This document shows positions 9,764-21,540 of a DNA stretch of 64,000 bases, piece after piece. A program made the translations under genes and the position numbers. The DNA is from Chrysomallon squamiferum (Eukaryota > Mollusca > Gastropoda > Neomphalida > Peltospiridae), in the NCBI GenBank assembly GCA_012295275.1, contig CM022671.1, forward strand, positions 22,646,822 to 22,710,821, in the 5' to 3' direction. The notes beneath the pieces are model-generated. The model did no database searches and was not told the DNA's origin. It saw nothing but the letters and a program-made list of their open reading frames with translations. Position 1 is the first letter of the stretch, and each line of letters opens with the position of its first letter.

Positions 9764-11190
9764 CGTATAAATTTTTATTATTATTTATAATTATGAATTA
9801 ATTATAAAAATTAATGATGTAATAAACGAATTCTAATTTTTAGTAATTACAAAATATGTTTCTTGTGGTTTTCTAATTTAAACCTATGTGAAATAAGTCT
9901 TTCGGTTTTTTTTTTTTGTTTGTTTAGGATCTATTTTGTTTTGTAATATGTTATTGAACTTGATTTATCTTTTTAAATTTTGTTTGTTCTTTCGTTCTTA
10001 ATTTATTTATTGTCAGTAGCAATAGTAGTAGTAGCAGCAGCAGAAGCAGTAGTTTTTGTAGAAACAGTAGCAATAGCACATACGAATAAAAAAAAAAAAC
10101 ATTCTGCCAATTATACCAAAAAAAAAAAAAAAAAATAATAATAATAATAAAAATAAACTATTGTTGATAAGGTTACATGATATATTTCATTCATGCGTAG
10201 ATAAAAAGGACGTTGAGATCATCTCAATGAATTTACATTAGATCATCTCAACATTTTGACTCCTGTGATCAAAAAATCAACAGGCTTAACCAGTAACTGC
10301 AAAAAAAACAACCTTCAGTTAATGATGTCTTATGTATTTTGTTAATTTTTCATTAATATATATTTGACTTATGATTTCTTTCACGAATTTTATCACAGTA
10401 ATTTGTATGTGTCATAGATTAACTGTTCGGTCAACAGTATTACATACTGTGTTAAACTGTAATAAAGTTCAAATAAATATATGAAAACTTGGATTTTGTT
10501 TGCAAGTTCAAAATTAAGTTAAATTCATTTGATGTTGAGAATAATAATAATAATAATAATAATAATTATAATATAAAAATTTTAAAAATAAAAACCCCAT
10601 AAAATGTAAATACAAATATATAAATTCTTTATTTCATTGATTCTCTTCAATACATCAAATACATAAAAACAATTTCAATAATGATTTTTAATAACTGATA
10701 TTCACATATATTTAATTGAATAAAGTATTTTCTAAGCAATTTGTAACAATTAAACCATATACAAATATCAGTAATTGTATTTGCTCTACCTGATCACTGT
10801 TATAAATTAATGTTCAATAACAAATTTTTATATTAACATCTTTATCAAAATACATTCATGATTATTTATCTTAAAAAACTTTTTAGATAAGATATTTATG
10901 TAGCTTTTTCTTTTTTTTTATCAAATCTCCAAACTGAAAAATTATTATTTTTCAATGGTAGTTAGTAACTTGGAATATTAAAATAAATTCTTGAGTATTT
11001 TCTACAAGAGCCATTATATAAGATATTTAAGTAGCATCTTGAATTTACTGTTAAAACTAAACATTAATGACTGCAAGGAATGTTTCAGATTCAATGAGAA
11101 GGTTGTTCAATATTCCTTATTTACCTCATTTGCCTCAATGCAGTTACAGCCATGTACATATAAAATAATACAATGTCAAGTTGAAATTGT
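9764..11190. other. Intergenic/3'UTR region
   Basis: A+T-rich sequence with short homopolymers, a (AGT/AGC)n stretch at about 10017-10055 and (AAT)n at about 10540-10566. The right part must contain the 3'UTR of the minus-strand gene ending at 11191. AATAAA on the minus strand occurs near 10628-10633, but I cannot decide which signal is used. No gene is seen. Confidence 0.5.
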
Positions 11191-11397
11191 TTATGGTATC
11201 CACTGATATGAATGAACAGGTGATGAACCATTGAACAACATTGTTGGAAAGTGAAACAAATCAGGATGTCCGTAATGTGGGAACTCTTCATTAGAAAAGT
11301 TACTTTTGCTCCACACAAACGGCACCTGCTGGTCATATGTTGGACTCAAAATGGCGACGAAAGACAGCTTGTTGTGGAATAGTTCAAAAGATGTCAG
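11191..11397 (-). CDS. PLB-like exon 11 (last)
   Basis: Encodes LTSFELFHNKLSFVAILSPT and onward, to the C-terminus HSYQWIP and a TAA at 11193-11191. Acceptor TTTTCAG. It contains the family C-terminal core (VPFVWS, HPDLFHFP). Confidence 0.92.
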   Translation of the reverse strand: MTSFELFHNKLSFVAILSPTYDQQVPFVWSKSNFSNEEFPHYGHPDLFHFPTMLFNGSSPVHSYQWIP

Positions 11398-14300
11398 CTG
11401 AAAAACAAACAGTTATTACAGTGATTACAAAACAGATTTAAGTAAGATTGAAACAGAAAATATCTCAATTGCGAAGAATTGTTAATTTAGTAATGAAAGA
11501 ATCAGTTACGGTGCATGAAATACATTTGTGTTATTTATTAAAAAAAAAAATTAATAATAATAATAATAATTACACTTTTTTTTAAAACTGTAAACTGTAA
11601 TATTTTAACTGTTTTACTAAAAATAACAAAAATATTTTTATATGATAAACTATTTGTTTAAAATTAACTTTTTCTTTACAATTAGACTTTATTTGAAAGT
11701 TGAACAACATTCTGAATCTATCCATGATATATTTATACAGATATATTGGTAATTGCATGCATGTATATGTGATATAATTTATGCATGCACTTTCACACAC
11801 ACACATGCATGCACACACAACCAAACATGTGAATGAAAAATACCTTCATGTCTGTGCCTCCATGTGCTCGGTGACCTAGAGCACCGAAAGGATATTTACC
11901 ACTGACCGGATTGAGATCACACCTCGCAGAGATTCCGTTCTCTCCACTGAAAGGTGGGGTGCAGTTACAGCGAGACAGTGGGTCATGCTGGAAGTCATTG
12001 TATCTGTCAACAAAATAAATACACTGTTATTTCAATAATCGTTTAAAGTTGTCGCAGAAGAGAATTAAAAAACTTTGAAGGATAAAACAAATTAATACCA
12101 TATACTGATATTTTATGAATTTTTAAATTTTTTTTTTTTAATGAAACTAAAATGAAGAATGCAATGTATACTAGTATTTAATGAAATAGATTTTTTAATA
12201 ATGAAATTATCAAGTTGAAGAATTTGTTTAAGAAAACTGATGAGGATAAAACTGAACAAAGTATTAAAAATAATAAAACAGTTGAAAAATTGATTAAAAT
12301 GATTATGTTACCTCATTAGTTTTTGCATTGACTTGAGGTCGTGAACTTTGACATGGTCTCGTTTGAAGATCCGAGCTCGAGGAGCACCACTGTAAGAAAA
12401 CCAGTCTCCATATTTCTTCACATTTTCAGGTCCTCCACTGGCATTGAACACTTTAGGGAAAAACCTGGTGTGCCAAAAAAAATTATTTTAAAAAATTTCA
12501 TTCTAACAAATTATTTAAGTAAAACTGTCGGAGGCTGAGAATTTTCATTTTTTCAACAAGATAAAGTTATACCTATACAGATAAATAACTTAATTAAACA
12601 GATTTGTTTAAAAACCTATATTATTATAACAAGTAAAGATATTAATCTTAAATACTAATTAAAGTTAATTAATTTTGAAACTGTTTTACTGGTTTTTGTA
12701 TTTATAAAAAGATTATTTGAAAAAAAAAAAAAATTTTGAATGCATTAAAACCTATTTAACAGTTAAAATGCAACACACAAAAATAAATATCTTACGCTGT
12801 ATTGTAACTGGGAAAGTATCGTTGACTTTCTAGTATGTTTGTTGTGTCATTAAATTCCACCATTCCTCTACATAAAAACAACAACAACAATATATAAATA
12901 AATGTTTTGTTAATAAATATCCTTTCTTATCAGATAAAATAAAACATAAAAGGTGGAGAAAGATTATAGTATAAATTTTACTTGTTAGTTATTCTCTACT
13001 ATACAAATAAATAGTGCTAAAGAAACTCTGCAATTTACCACAAACATCAAGAAATAGTGATATAATATTAAATAAGTGGTGATTATATATTTCAGACAAT
13101 TTTTTATTTTATAAAAATTAAACACAATAATTATTTTCTGAGACTTTGAAGTAAAAAGCAAGAACATAAAAATAAACAAACAAACAAGGAGCAAAGAAAA
13201 AGAAAAAAAAGAAGTGAAATAGAAAGAAACTTCCACATTACTGACCAAATCATATTATTAAATTGTTTTTAATCTTTTATTAATATTTATAATTAATACA
13301 ATTTCCACTATTTTTTTATTTTATAATCACAGTACCACTTAATAAAATAGTTAAATATCAAAAACTTACGGTATCTGTTCAAGAACTGTCAGTGTTCCTG
13401 GTTTCAGATGGCTCATTCCTGGTTTAAAAAGTTTGTAATTCACAATTAGCCATTCATTGTTATATCTAAAACAGAAAAATGTATCGTTGTGTGGAAAGTG
13501 TTTTATAATTTGCTACATTCAGCATTATTTAAAGAAACCTTTTAATATTCTAATAGTAATTTTCTTTTATTTATAGAATGTATGATATCTGTTGTACCTT
13601 GAGAAATGTTGTATTCTGAATTAGATAATCTTACGTTCCACTGTTGTACTGAGAGAAGATTGATGCCCATTCTTTGCCTGTGTTTGCTAGTCTGTTTGCA
13701 ACCTGAGTACGAATCTCTTCCAGAACTGATTCAAATGTTATGTACTTCCACAGATCAGCATTACTATTCCCAATTGTCGTTTCCAAGGACACCTAATAAG
13801 TACACAAATGAAGAGAATTCTGAGACAAAACAAAAATCTGCAAGATAACAACAAATAGTTCCTAATAACAAAGTTACTTTCCTATTTACATTTAAATTTC
13901 TTTCCATGGATAAATAGGTAACTATTTTAAAATTAACTGTTTACAAAGCACAAGAGTAAATTATATAAAAATCAAAAATAAATTCCATATCATTAAGACA
14001 GATAAGTAATTTAAACATTTTAAGTTTCAGTAAACTGAGACGTGCAGTTAAGGCTAGTAGAATATTAGAATAACATTTGCTTCTTTATTTTACAAAATTT
14101 AAAACATTTTTCAATCATTTTTTTTTTCACAAGTATCAAAATTACAGCAGGTCATAATCTTTTCTTCATTGTTTTTGTTCAGATAATTTTGAAAAAGGTC
14201 TACAAGACATGCTCAAAATAAATTTACGTATGACCTGTTTAAAAACAAAACTTTAAATTAACAGTTCATTAATCTCTGTAACTAACAAACTAATATAAGA

Positions 14301-16797
14301 CAGAGAACAAACAAGTAGTAAGATGAAAATAAAATTTTAAAACTCACCAGTCCAGAGTTTAGCTGATAAAAGTCATCTCCTGACAATAATATTCCAGGAT
14401 ATGAGGAAAACGTCATAACTGAACCAGGAACACGTTCTAGCAAATTAATAAATAACAAACAGTAAAAAAACAAACAAACACAAAACAAAAAGACTATAAG
14501 AATTTAATATGAAACAAGAAACTTATGTTCTTTAATTTTTTTTATCTTTATTTAAGCACAATGATATTTCAAATTTTATTTTGTTATTGTTTTCTTTTTA
14601 AACAACACAGTTTTTTTACATCATCATGTCAATGACAAGAGTCATGACATCATATCTTTACAAGTTTTGGTTTAATAAAATGATTTCATAAAATAACTGA
14701 AATGCTGGATTCAAATACCTGTCAGATGTGTACATGAAGTCTATATAATGTCCAAACATTGTTAAATTTTAAAACTTTCTGATCTTGTTGTACAAGCTGT
14801 TTTTTAGACCATATTAGTTATACGTATATATTCTTTATACGTTATAAATAAAATGAGTTAGAATTGTTTTGACATGCCTGAAGATGATTCTGTAAGTGTG
14901 TAAGGAAATGTATATTTCTTGAGGATTCTCAGCATGGAGTTGTACGTGCTCCACGTAACTTGAGAAACATACAGATCCTTGTTGCCTGGCAACACTTTAA
15001 TCAGAGCAGAGCACGATCCTGATCCTTTGACTTTAGTTGAAGTTGGTTTGTGCAGAGCAGGTTCCAGATCTTCCATGTTATCACCAATTTGTAGCATACT
15101 GGTGTTGGAAAATGAAACAAGTCAGAAGATAGTTCAAACATTATTTATAAAACAAAGTGAAAATATTTGTCATACTTTTTAAATTAAACAGACAGCAAAT
15201 AAAACAGATTCTTTTAAAATATTTTTACATATTTATTTCCGGTTTGAAATTATTTGCAAGTATAATTTTATTTTGTTGAACTAAAAAATAGTAGATTTAT
15301 GGATTAAATAAATAAACAGGACAAAATCAAGAAAAGAGAAAAGAAATATAAAGAAAGTAAAATCTTTTAAAAATGATAATAAGAATTGTTAAATTTGTTT
15401 ATAAATTTTTTAATAATAATAATAATAATAATAATAGTAGTAGTGGTAGTCGTAGTAGTAGTATTAGTAATAATAAAATCGATTTTTTTAAAGAGCATAA
15501 AACTTACTAAAGTCCAAATATATCTATGTCCATGTGTGGTTTCCTGGGACTGTTAAAATATCCATCCTGAAGGCCTGCTATTTGGTAGTAGAAAAGCTTA
15601 ATCTGAAAATCAGAGAGAAATAACTGAACTTTTTGTTTTAATTAAGATTATAGTTATATTATATTAGTTTTGTGTGTCACAGGTGACAACAAACAGTAGG
15701 AAATGTAATATGATCATAATTAGCTTTATTTAGATGGTAAAGCACAAATAACATGGATTTGATAATGAGTAATGCTTGGAATAGGAAATATTCCAGTGAG
15801 AAGTACTGATCCTCTGACTTGTCCTGCATCAGCCTTTTCACCCTGACTAGATGAAGAAATAGTTTCTTTTCTTAGTTTTCTAAATATAACTATGTATAAA
15901 ACGATTTTGTTTTTATTTTTGCCTATTTTCTTGATGAAGAATGTTTATACATGAAAGTGTAGAAAAAATATTTATTACCTGTTCCCAGTATCTGTCATTT
16001 TTATGTGAGTGTATCTGAAATTTGATCCATTTCAAATTTCGAGTGAGAAATTGTCTCAGTCTCTGGCAAAATGGTGTGTATGGTTCTGGACACGTGTATG
16101 CTGTGTTTCTGAAGTGTAAAGATATCAGTTCCTTCGTGATGTGACCCTCGGTCAAACCTGCTGCATAGGCCTGGACACTGTTCTCATTGACTGGGTTTGT
16201 TTGTATATCAAGGTACGCCCAGCTGTAAACAAATGAATGGACACGATTCGAAAATATTTTTTTTTTCTTTTGAACAGGCTTAAACAGTAAAACATAACTA
16301 AATAAATAAATATACCATAAATTAATAACATAGTCGAGGCGTTTAAAAGTTGTGTTAAGAATGGCCTCAAACGACGGTAAAGAGGTTACTGATTAAAATG
16401 AAGTGTATTTTTGAATAATAATAATAATTATAATACATTAATAGTAACAACGATAATAATAATAATAATAAACCCCACAACAACTACGTGCACACCACAA
16501 TTATTATAACTTAGAATCACAGTGATACAGAATGATGCGAATGATGGCGAGTATTTAATAATTTATTCTTAATTCAGTTATCGAGTCTTGACACTTCACA
16601 AAAACATACCCGGTTTGGTTGACACTATTGACAAACTCTGCTTTTGCCGCCCAGTTGGAAATTGAAGTATTTGACACCTTATATGTTTTAGTATATTGAT
16701 TATACGAAACATACAGAATTTGCTTTTCAGGCAAAGATTTCACATGAAAAGAAAATGAAAACAAAAACAAAACAATGAACACTGGAGTACCCTCCAT
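11191..16797 (-). CDS. Phospholipase B-like lysosomal hydrolase (11 coding exons, complete)
   Basis: Joining exons 16797-16610, 16222-15979, 15602-15508, 15098-14878, 14436-14348, 13792-13635, 13465-13370, 12867-12796, 12464-12312, 12003-11844 and 11397-11191 gives one 560-residue frame plus TAA, the normal length of the PLBD family (laminin ancestor-type, Ntn hydrolases). Residues 1 to about 22 form a signal peptide. Family landmarks are WAYLDIQTNP and QAYAAGLTEG, then GSCSALIKVLPGN with the presumed nucleophile Cys205 exposed by autocleavage, VTWSTYNSMLRI, FSSYPGILLSGDDFYQL, LVSLETTIGNSN, WASIFSQYNSGTYNNEW, LTVLEQIPG and HGGTDMK. Such proteins are soluble glycoproteins of the lysosome lumen; acyl-lipid hydrolysis is reported for some members, so the exact substrate is left open. 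I cannot tell whether it is closer to PLBD1 or PLBD2. The fourth intron has a GC donor. It is divergently transcribed from the PHETA gene. Confidence 0.93.
11844..12003 (-). CDS. PLB-like exon 10
   Basis: Encodes YNDFQHDPLSRCNCTPPFSG through GHRAHGGTDMK. The cysteines and the HGGTD motif are conserved in the family. Donor GTATTT. Confidence 0.92.
12312..12464 (-). CDS. PLB-like exon 9
   Basis: Encodes FFPKVFNASGG, YGDWFSYSGAPRARIFKRD and the conserved LKSMQKLMR. Acceptor CACCAG, donor AG|GTAACA. Confidence 0.92.
12796..12867 (-). CDS. PLB-like exon 8
   Basis: A short exon encoding GMVEFNDTTNILESQRYFPS. It starts with one base and ends with two bases of split codons, and matches its neighbours in phase. 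Confidence 0.9.
13370..13465 (-). CDS. PLB-like exon 7
   Basis: Encodes YNNEWLIVNYKLF, then KPGTLTVLEQI, a hallmark block of the family. Donor CC|GTAAGT. Confidence 0.92.
13635..13792 (-). CDS. PLB-like exon 6
   Basis: Encodes VSLETTIGNSNADLWKYITF through ASIFSQYNSG. Acceptor TTATTAG, donor AC|GTAAGA. The plus-strand frame overlapping it is an antisense shadow. Confidence 0.92.
14348..14436 (-). CDS. PLB-like exon 5
   Basis: Encodes RVPGSVMTFSSYPGILLSGD and DFYQLNSGL. It needs one base from the previous exon (G) to complete a Glu codon, which fits only if the upstream donor is GC. Confidence 0.92.
14878..15098 (-). CDS. PLB-like exon 4, with the predicted nucleophile Cys
   Basis: Encodes GDNMEDLEPALHKP, then KGSGSCSALIKVLPGNKDLY and VTWSTYNSMLRILKKY. 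The Cys in SCSALIK is the expected N-terminal nucleophile after autoproteolysis. The exon ends TCTTCAG|GCATGT, a GC donor; the nearest GT would break the frame. Confidence 0.9.
15508..15602 (-). CDS. PLB-like exon 3
   Basis: Encodes IKLFYYQIAGLQDGYFNSPR through DIDIFGL, corresponding to the conserved LDGLYDGY-type block. Donor TA|GTAAGT. Confidence 0.9.
15979..16222 (-). CDS. PLB-like exon 2
   Basis: Encodes WAYLDIQTNPVNENSVQAYA through AGLTEGHITKELI to DRYWEQ, the signature N-terminal block of the family. Donor CAG|GTAATA. Confidence 0.93.
16610..16797 (-). CDS. PLB-like exon 1, with signal peptide
   Basis: Starts at ATG 16797-16795. The first about 22 residues (MEGTPVFIVLFLFSFSFHVK) are a signal peptide. 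Donor GG|GTATGT. Confidence 0.9.
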
Positions 16798-17357
16798 TTT
16801 ACAATCATGTGGTCTGAGATCACGTGCATAGTTTTAACTTAGTGTCTCAGTTTCGGAAATCTCCGATAATGAAAATTACTTCCTGTTTAGTGGGCGTGTA
16901 GTAAACGACAGTTTTAAAAAAGTTATTTCACGAAATTTTGGAATATCATTTTTGTAACAGTGGTTGTTGCCATTATTCCACTAGTTAACTATCATTATAT
17001 ATGTTTTAATACCGACAAATTTAATAAGTTTTAATTAAACACGAATATTAGATGATTAGAATTTAGATTGTCGGTCACTACAGTAACACTGGGTCACCAG
17101 TGGGTGTCATCATGTCCAAAATAATTATTGCTATTTATTATCAATGTTTCTGTTAATAGTATTATTTAATAAATATTAACAGAGAAATTTTTTAAATAAC
17201 AAATCTGATTAAGGAATTATTTACGGATTACTCTGGACAAGATGATCACTAGGAAATAGAATACGACTGTCATTTGTGCCAAAATGTTTCAATTCAAATG
17301 TTTATAAAGGGTATATTATTATCTTGTGGTTTTAAGTGAAATAAGTGAGGAAAAAAA
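16798..17357. promoter_or_regulatory. Head-to-head intergenic promoter region (PLB-like / PHETA)
   Basis: 560 bp separate the two divergent start codons. A CACGTG E-box lies at 16821-16826, 24 bases upstream of the PLB-like ATG, in the context GATCACGTGC, which resembles the CLEAR element bound by TFEB-type factors at lysosomal genes. An ETS-like ACTTCCTG occurs at about 16877-16884, followed by GGGCGTG at about 16891. Start sites are not determined; regulation is inference from motifs. Confidence 0.4.
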
Positions 17358-18107
17358 ATGAAAATTGTTAACGCCAAAAGTTTGACATTATATGCCAGTT
17401 CTGGATCACCAGCAGACAAAGAAGGTTATTTAATGAAGAAAGGGGAAGTGAACAAAACATTCCAAAAACGATGGTTTGTTTTGAGAGGAAACCTTTTCTT
17501 CTACTATGAAAAAAAGGGTGACAGAGAACCCATTGGTGTAATTGTTTTGGAAGGATGTACAATAGAACTAGCGGAAAACGCTGACAATTTTGCATTCCAA
17601 ATATACTTTTCATCAGATGGCTTTCGCACCTATGTCATAAGTGCTGACACTCAGGAAAATATGGAATCATGGATGAAAGCACTGTCTGCTGCTAGTTATG
17701 AATACACCCAGCTACTGGTAGCAGATTTACAGCAGAAAAGTCTGGAAGTCAGCGCCGAACAGCAACGAAAAGTTGTAGAAGAAGCCGATCGACAGAGCCA
17801 CATACTGGCACAGAACTACACAGAAAGTCTGAAAGAATCGAACGTCTTGAATGTTCCACCAACTCAGAGAACAAATCCTTTTAACAGTAGAAAAAGTTCA
17901 GGTTCAGATTATGATGCACCAAATCTGTTCAATGCAATGGAACTAGGAGCTCCAGAGCCGTACACGAAATCACATTTGAAACCATCGGCAGACAAAAAGT
18001 CAACATTTTTGACTATGCATTCAACATTACAGAGACAAATGGAGGTGTTTACTGCTGAATGGAATGCAAAACATTCAAATGGTGTTGAAAAAAATCAAAA
18101 TATGTAA
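17358..18107 (+). CDS. Sesquipedalian/PHETA-like PH-domain endosomal adaptor
   Basis: An intronless 249-residue frame. Residues about 19-115 form a PH domain (KEGYLMKKGEVNKTFQKRWF, then LRGNLFFYYE, VIVLEGCTIELAE and the final-helix ENMESWMKALSAAS). The block VLEGCTIELAE with FAFQIYF is characteristic of PHETA1/2 (Sesquipedalian, FAM109). A coiled-coil-prone stretch follows (about 118-155). Near the C-terminus FLTMHSTL (217-224) fits the F&H motif (FxxxHxx-hydrophobic) through which PHETA proteins bind the inositol 5-phosphatases OCRL/INPP5B, acting in endosome-to-trans-Golgi and recycling traffic. An NPF tripeptide (173-175) could recruit EH-domain proteins; that is inference. The start ATG follows an A-rich leader. 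The downstream region to about 19.3 kb is probably 3'UTR. Confidence 0.9.
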   Translation: MKIVNAKSLTLYASSGSPADKEGYLMKKGEVNKTFQKRWFVLRGNLFFYYEKKGDREPIGVIVLEGCTIELAENADNFAFQIYFSSDGFRTYVISADTQENMESWMKALSAASYEYTQLLVADLQQKSLEVSAEQQRKVVEEADRQSHILAQNYTESLKESNVLNVPPTQRTNPFNSRKSSGSDYDAPNLFNAMELGAPEPYTKSHLKPSADKKSTFLTMHSTLQRQMEVFTAEWNAKHSNGVEKNQNM

Positions 18108-18280
18108 AAATGAAAAAAGTGGACATTTATGTGTATGATGTGTACCAGTAATCAGTATTTGTAGGAAAAATGTCAGAAAGTGTGAAATTCCTGATTGCAA
18201 CGAAATCCTTTGTCAAAAAGTGTAAATTGTCATGATATACATATGCATATGGCCACAGTGTCTTTTTGTGATGAAGAAGT

Positions 18281-18349
18281 AATATATTGTCTAGTGCTTA
18301 CATATTGGTGTCTAAAATAATATATTGTCTAGTGCTTACATATTGGTGT
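18281..18349. repeat. 38-bp direct tandem duplication in the PHETA 3' region
   Basis: AATATATTGTCTAGTGCTTA with its following 18 bases occurs at 18281-18318 and again, nearly whole, at 18319-18349, without visible mismatch over 31 bases. It is a recent duplication in the probable 3'UTR. Confidence 0.85.
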
Positions 18350-20732
18350 TGAAAAATAACAGTTTAAACTATGAGGTGCGTGAGTTAGTTAAAACATGGC
18401 TAACATAGTTATCATTTTTTCTTCAATGTACACTTAAGATTAAATTTATTTGGAAGAAAGAAAACAAAACTATTTGCACAATGATAACATAAAGTAAAAA
18501 AAAAAACAATAACACATTTTTCCAAATATGATGAATTGGTAATATAATTTAAACTGAATTTTTTTTTTTTTTTTATTTTTTAATGGTTATTCTTCTGTAA
18601 AATGTTGCATATTTAAACTGGTCTTTACATAAATAGTTATTATGTATGCCATTTTTCTACTTCATTTTTTTAAATCTAAAAGTCGATCTTGATTTTTTTT
18701 TTTCATTTCTTTTGTTTTCTTCACTCTCCACAACAAACATTGGCTTTTCTCCTATTTTACATTCATCATTCATGTCTTTAGTCTAGTGAATCATCAGTAG
18801 TATGAAATACTACTTATCAGGTCACAATTTTTTTTTCATTTTACATTAAAAACAATTATGTACAAATTTAAATACAAAAGCTGTACTGATTCTCAACCAT
18901 TAACTGATTTTTAATTTTATTTCCATTTTTTGTTCATTTTTTTTTTTTTTTTTTTTTTTTTTTAATGCATTAAATATCAATTATACTTATCAAAGGCATG
19001 CCATGCAGAAATGTGCACACTACTGCTAATATTTCAACTTAGAAGATTACATCACAATAAACATCCATCAGATGTTTGAAATCTTGTAGCAATAATTAGT
19101 ATATTTTTTTTAATTTTTATAATGGTTTGAATTGGATTAAGAAATTTAATTTTGCATTTGTTCTATTTTTAAGTAATCAGAAACAGAGAGCTTTTAGCGA
19201 AAAGGCCAATATATACTTAGTAACTTAGGTACTGCCAGTAATTTATGTTTTCTATTGATTGTAGTTAACAAAATAAAGCATATAATAAAGAAATATTTTC
19301 TTTCTCCTTTATTTTACCACAGTGCTCTTAATATGAGATTATGGAATTTGAGCAGAAGACTTGTAGGTGAATTTCCAGGTTGAGAAAAGAAACATTAGAT
19401 TTTCTTTTATGTCTGTTATCTCTGAAGTGCTGAAATTATACAAATAATGATTATTTCAGTTTCTAATTATTGTTGATGATTTTTTTTTTTTTTATCTTTT
19501 TAAAATAAAGAATGAAAAAACAAATGTTTTGTGTTTGATATCTATTATTAATTTTGCTTTTACATAACAACTAAACTACTTTAAGCTACTTTTCATCCTT
19601 TTATTTATTACAATTTATTTTGTTTTAATATACATTAATTATTATTTTTATTATTATTTATTGTTCATTTAAAATTACAAGGGAAAATGTTTTATCTCAT
19701 TGTTCATGTAAAAACTAGTAAATTGTTTTAGTATCGTCTTCAAAAATAGCATTTGAAATACTTAAAGATATGTACAGAGACAGTTATGCACTAGCAAAAG
19801 ACCAATAGGTCTAAGTTTAAGGAAGTAAAACCCAACATGGTGGACATTTGTCACTTTTTTGGCAGTATTCTTCTGAGAGCTGACAATAACAGTGATTTCT
19901 CTTTGACTAATAGTCTACCTTTTGCTGGATAAACAATGTGGAATATTTTTTATTATCTGTCTATCTATATATGTATCTATCTATCTATATTTATATATGT
20001 ATTATTTTTTTTTATCCAATAAATAAATTGATATTTTATTTTAAGTGTCAGAAATTTACTAAATAAATTATGATCTTTGTTATCTTAAAAATTACTATTA
20101 TAAATATAAATATTGCATAATTATATATCATTATTTAATGGAATAGACAATTTGTAATTAATTTGAAAATCAGTCACTGGTAAATTTATTACTTTTAGAT
20201 GCAGATTTCATCGGTTAATTGTACATGTCACAACATCAGTTACACTAAGCTGCATCAAGTCATGTTTAAAAATAATTTATGAAAGTCTGTTCTAACTGAA
20301 TTTTTTATTTCAGTCTTGTATGGTAAATTGTAACTGATCTGTAGAAGTTAATCAAGTTTATAAATGCAGATGTTTTATTTTATTCACAAAAAAATATTTT
20401 TTCCTGTGGACTGCATTAACATAGATTACTGGAAATGTGTCTGCATTCAAGCAGTCTAATGATTTAATACATTACATTACTATCACCACTGACATGGTGG
20501 CACTTAGATCATTTCTAGCTACAAGTCTGATAAAATGTGTTCAGAATATTTCCTGCCTGTCAAACTGTTATCTTCTGAATGATAAAAAAATATTAAAAAG
20601 TTTTATTTTCACCTGTTATTTCTGACAAAGGAAATTGTAAATAAAAAAAAAGATAAGAATAAATCATATTTAACTGATACATAACAGTTCTGACATTTCA
20701 TTTGAACAAGGCTTTTATTAGCAAAACAAGTC
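18350..20732. other. 3'UTR and intergenic region downstream of PHETA
   Basis: T-rich sequence with several oligo(T) runs (about 18559, 18941, 19483). AATAAA-type signals occur near 19273 and 19504. No coding sequence is recognised. A (TATC)n tract is near 19960-19990. Confidence 0.5.
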
Positions 20733-21540
20733 ATGTTCTGTTTGTTATTTTTGTATTTGTTCACTTTCATAACTCACTCAGTTTCTCAGCCTAAAGATTA
20801 TGTCACCAAAGAGGAACTAGCAGTTCTACAAAACAGCATTCGGTTACTGGAAAGTAAAGTTCAGTCACTGGAAGTGCAGTTGAAAGCAAAACAAGGTAGT
20901 TACAAGTTGGTTATAATGATCAGATTAATAATAAATATAACTTTAATATATGACTGTATGTGCAAACTGGTTTTAATGATCAAAATTAATAACAATCGTA
21001 ACAGTAATATATGATTACATGTGCATAAAATTTTAAACGATATACATACATATATAAAAAAAAAAAAAATTATTTTCTAAATGAAACACATTTTATTTTG
21101 TAGATCGAACCCCACTGTTCAGTTTCAGGGCTGGATTCAGCTCTGATCCTGTTCCAGTGAAGTACAGCAATGGGCAGGATGTTGTTTTTGATAGAGTCTA
21201 TTACAACGATGGTAATGCATACATAGCACACTCTGGGAAGTTTCTCACTCAAGTCTCGGGACTCTACATGTTTAGTCTGCACGTTTTGCCAGCATCCGCA
21301 GAAATGGAATTTGAGATATTTAAAGCAGGCAGAGCTGTAGCCTCTGTGGTAGCTACAAGTTCAGGAGGAACAGAGAGCATGCAGACGATAATGCATGTGA
21401 CAAGGGGTGAAGAGGTCTGGGTGGTGAAACACTGGGGAGGCGACACTCTCCGTGGCTCGCTGTGGACATCGTTTAGTGGATTTCTTCTGAGAAGTGACGA
21501 AGACAGTCCTCTGAATGGTGGCTCTGGTGTAGTAGGATGA
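20733..21540 (+). CDS. Secreted coiled-coil C1q-domain protein (two exons)
   Basis: Exons 20733-20895 and 21104-21540 join in frame (CAA G|GTAGTT, then TTTTGTAG|AT) to give 199 residues. Residues 1 to about 19 are a signal peptide (MFCLLFLYLFTFITHSVSQ). Residues about 24-53 form a short coiled coil (YVTKEELAVLQNSIRLLESK), probably for trimerisation. Residues about 58-196 form a C1q globular domain: AGFSS, PVKYSNGQDVVFDRVYYNDG, GKFLTQVSGLYMFSLHV, then GGTESMQTIM, GEEVWVV and a final FSGFLL. There is no collagen repeat. Such C1q-domain proteins are numerous in molluscs and act as soluble lectin-like recognition molecules; the ligand here is unknown. The stop is TGA at 21538-21540. Confidence 0.9.

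Noticed and set aside
13606-13848. 80-residue plus-strand frame
   Set aside because: Antisense to a phospholipase B-like exon with conserved protein on the minus strand.
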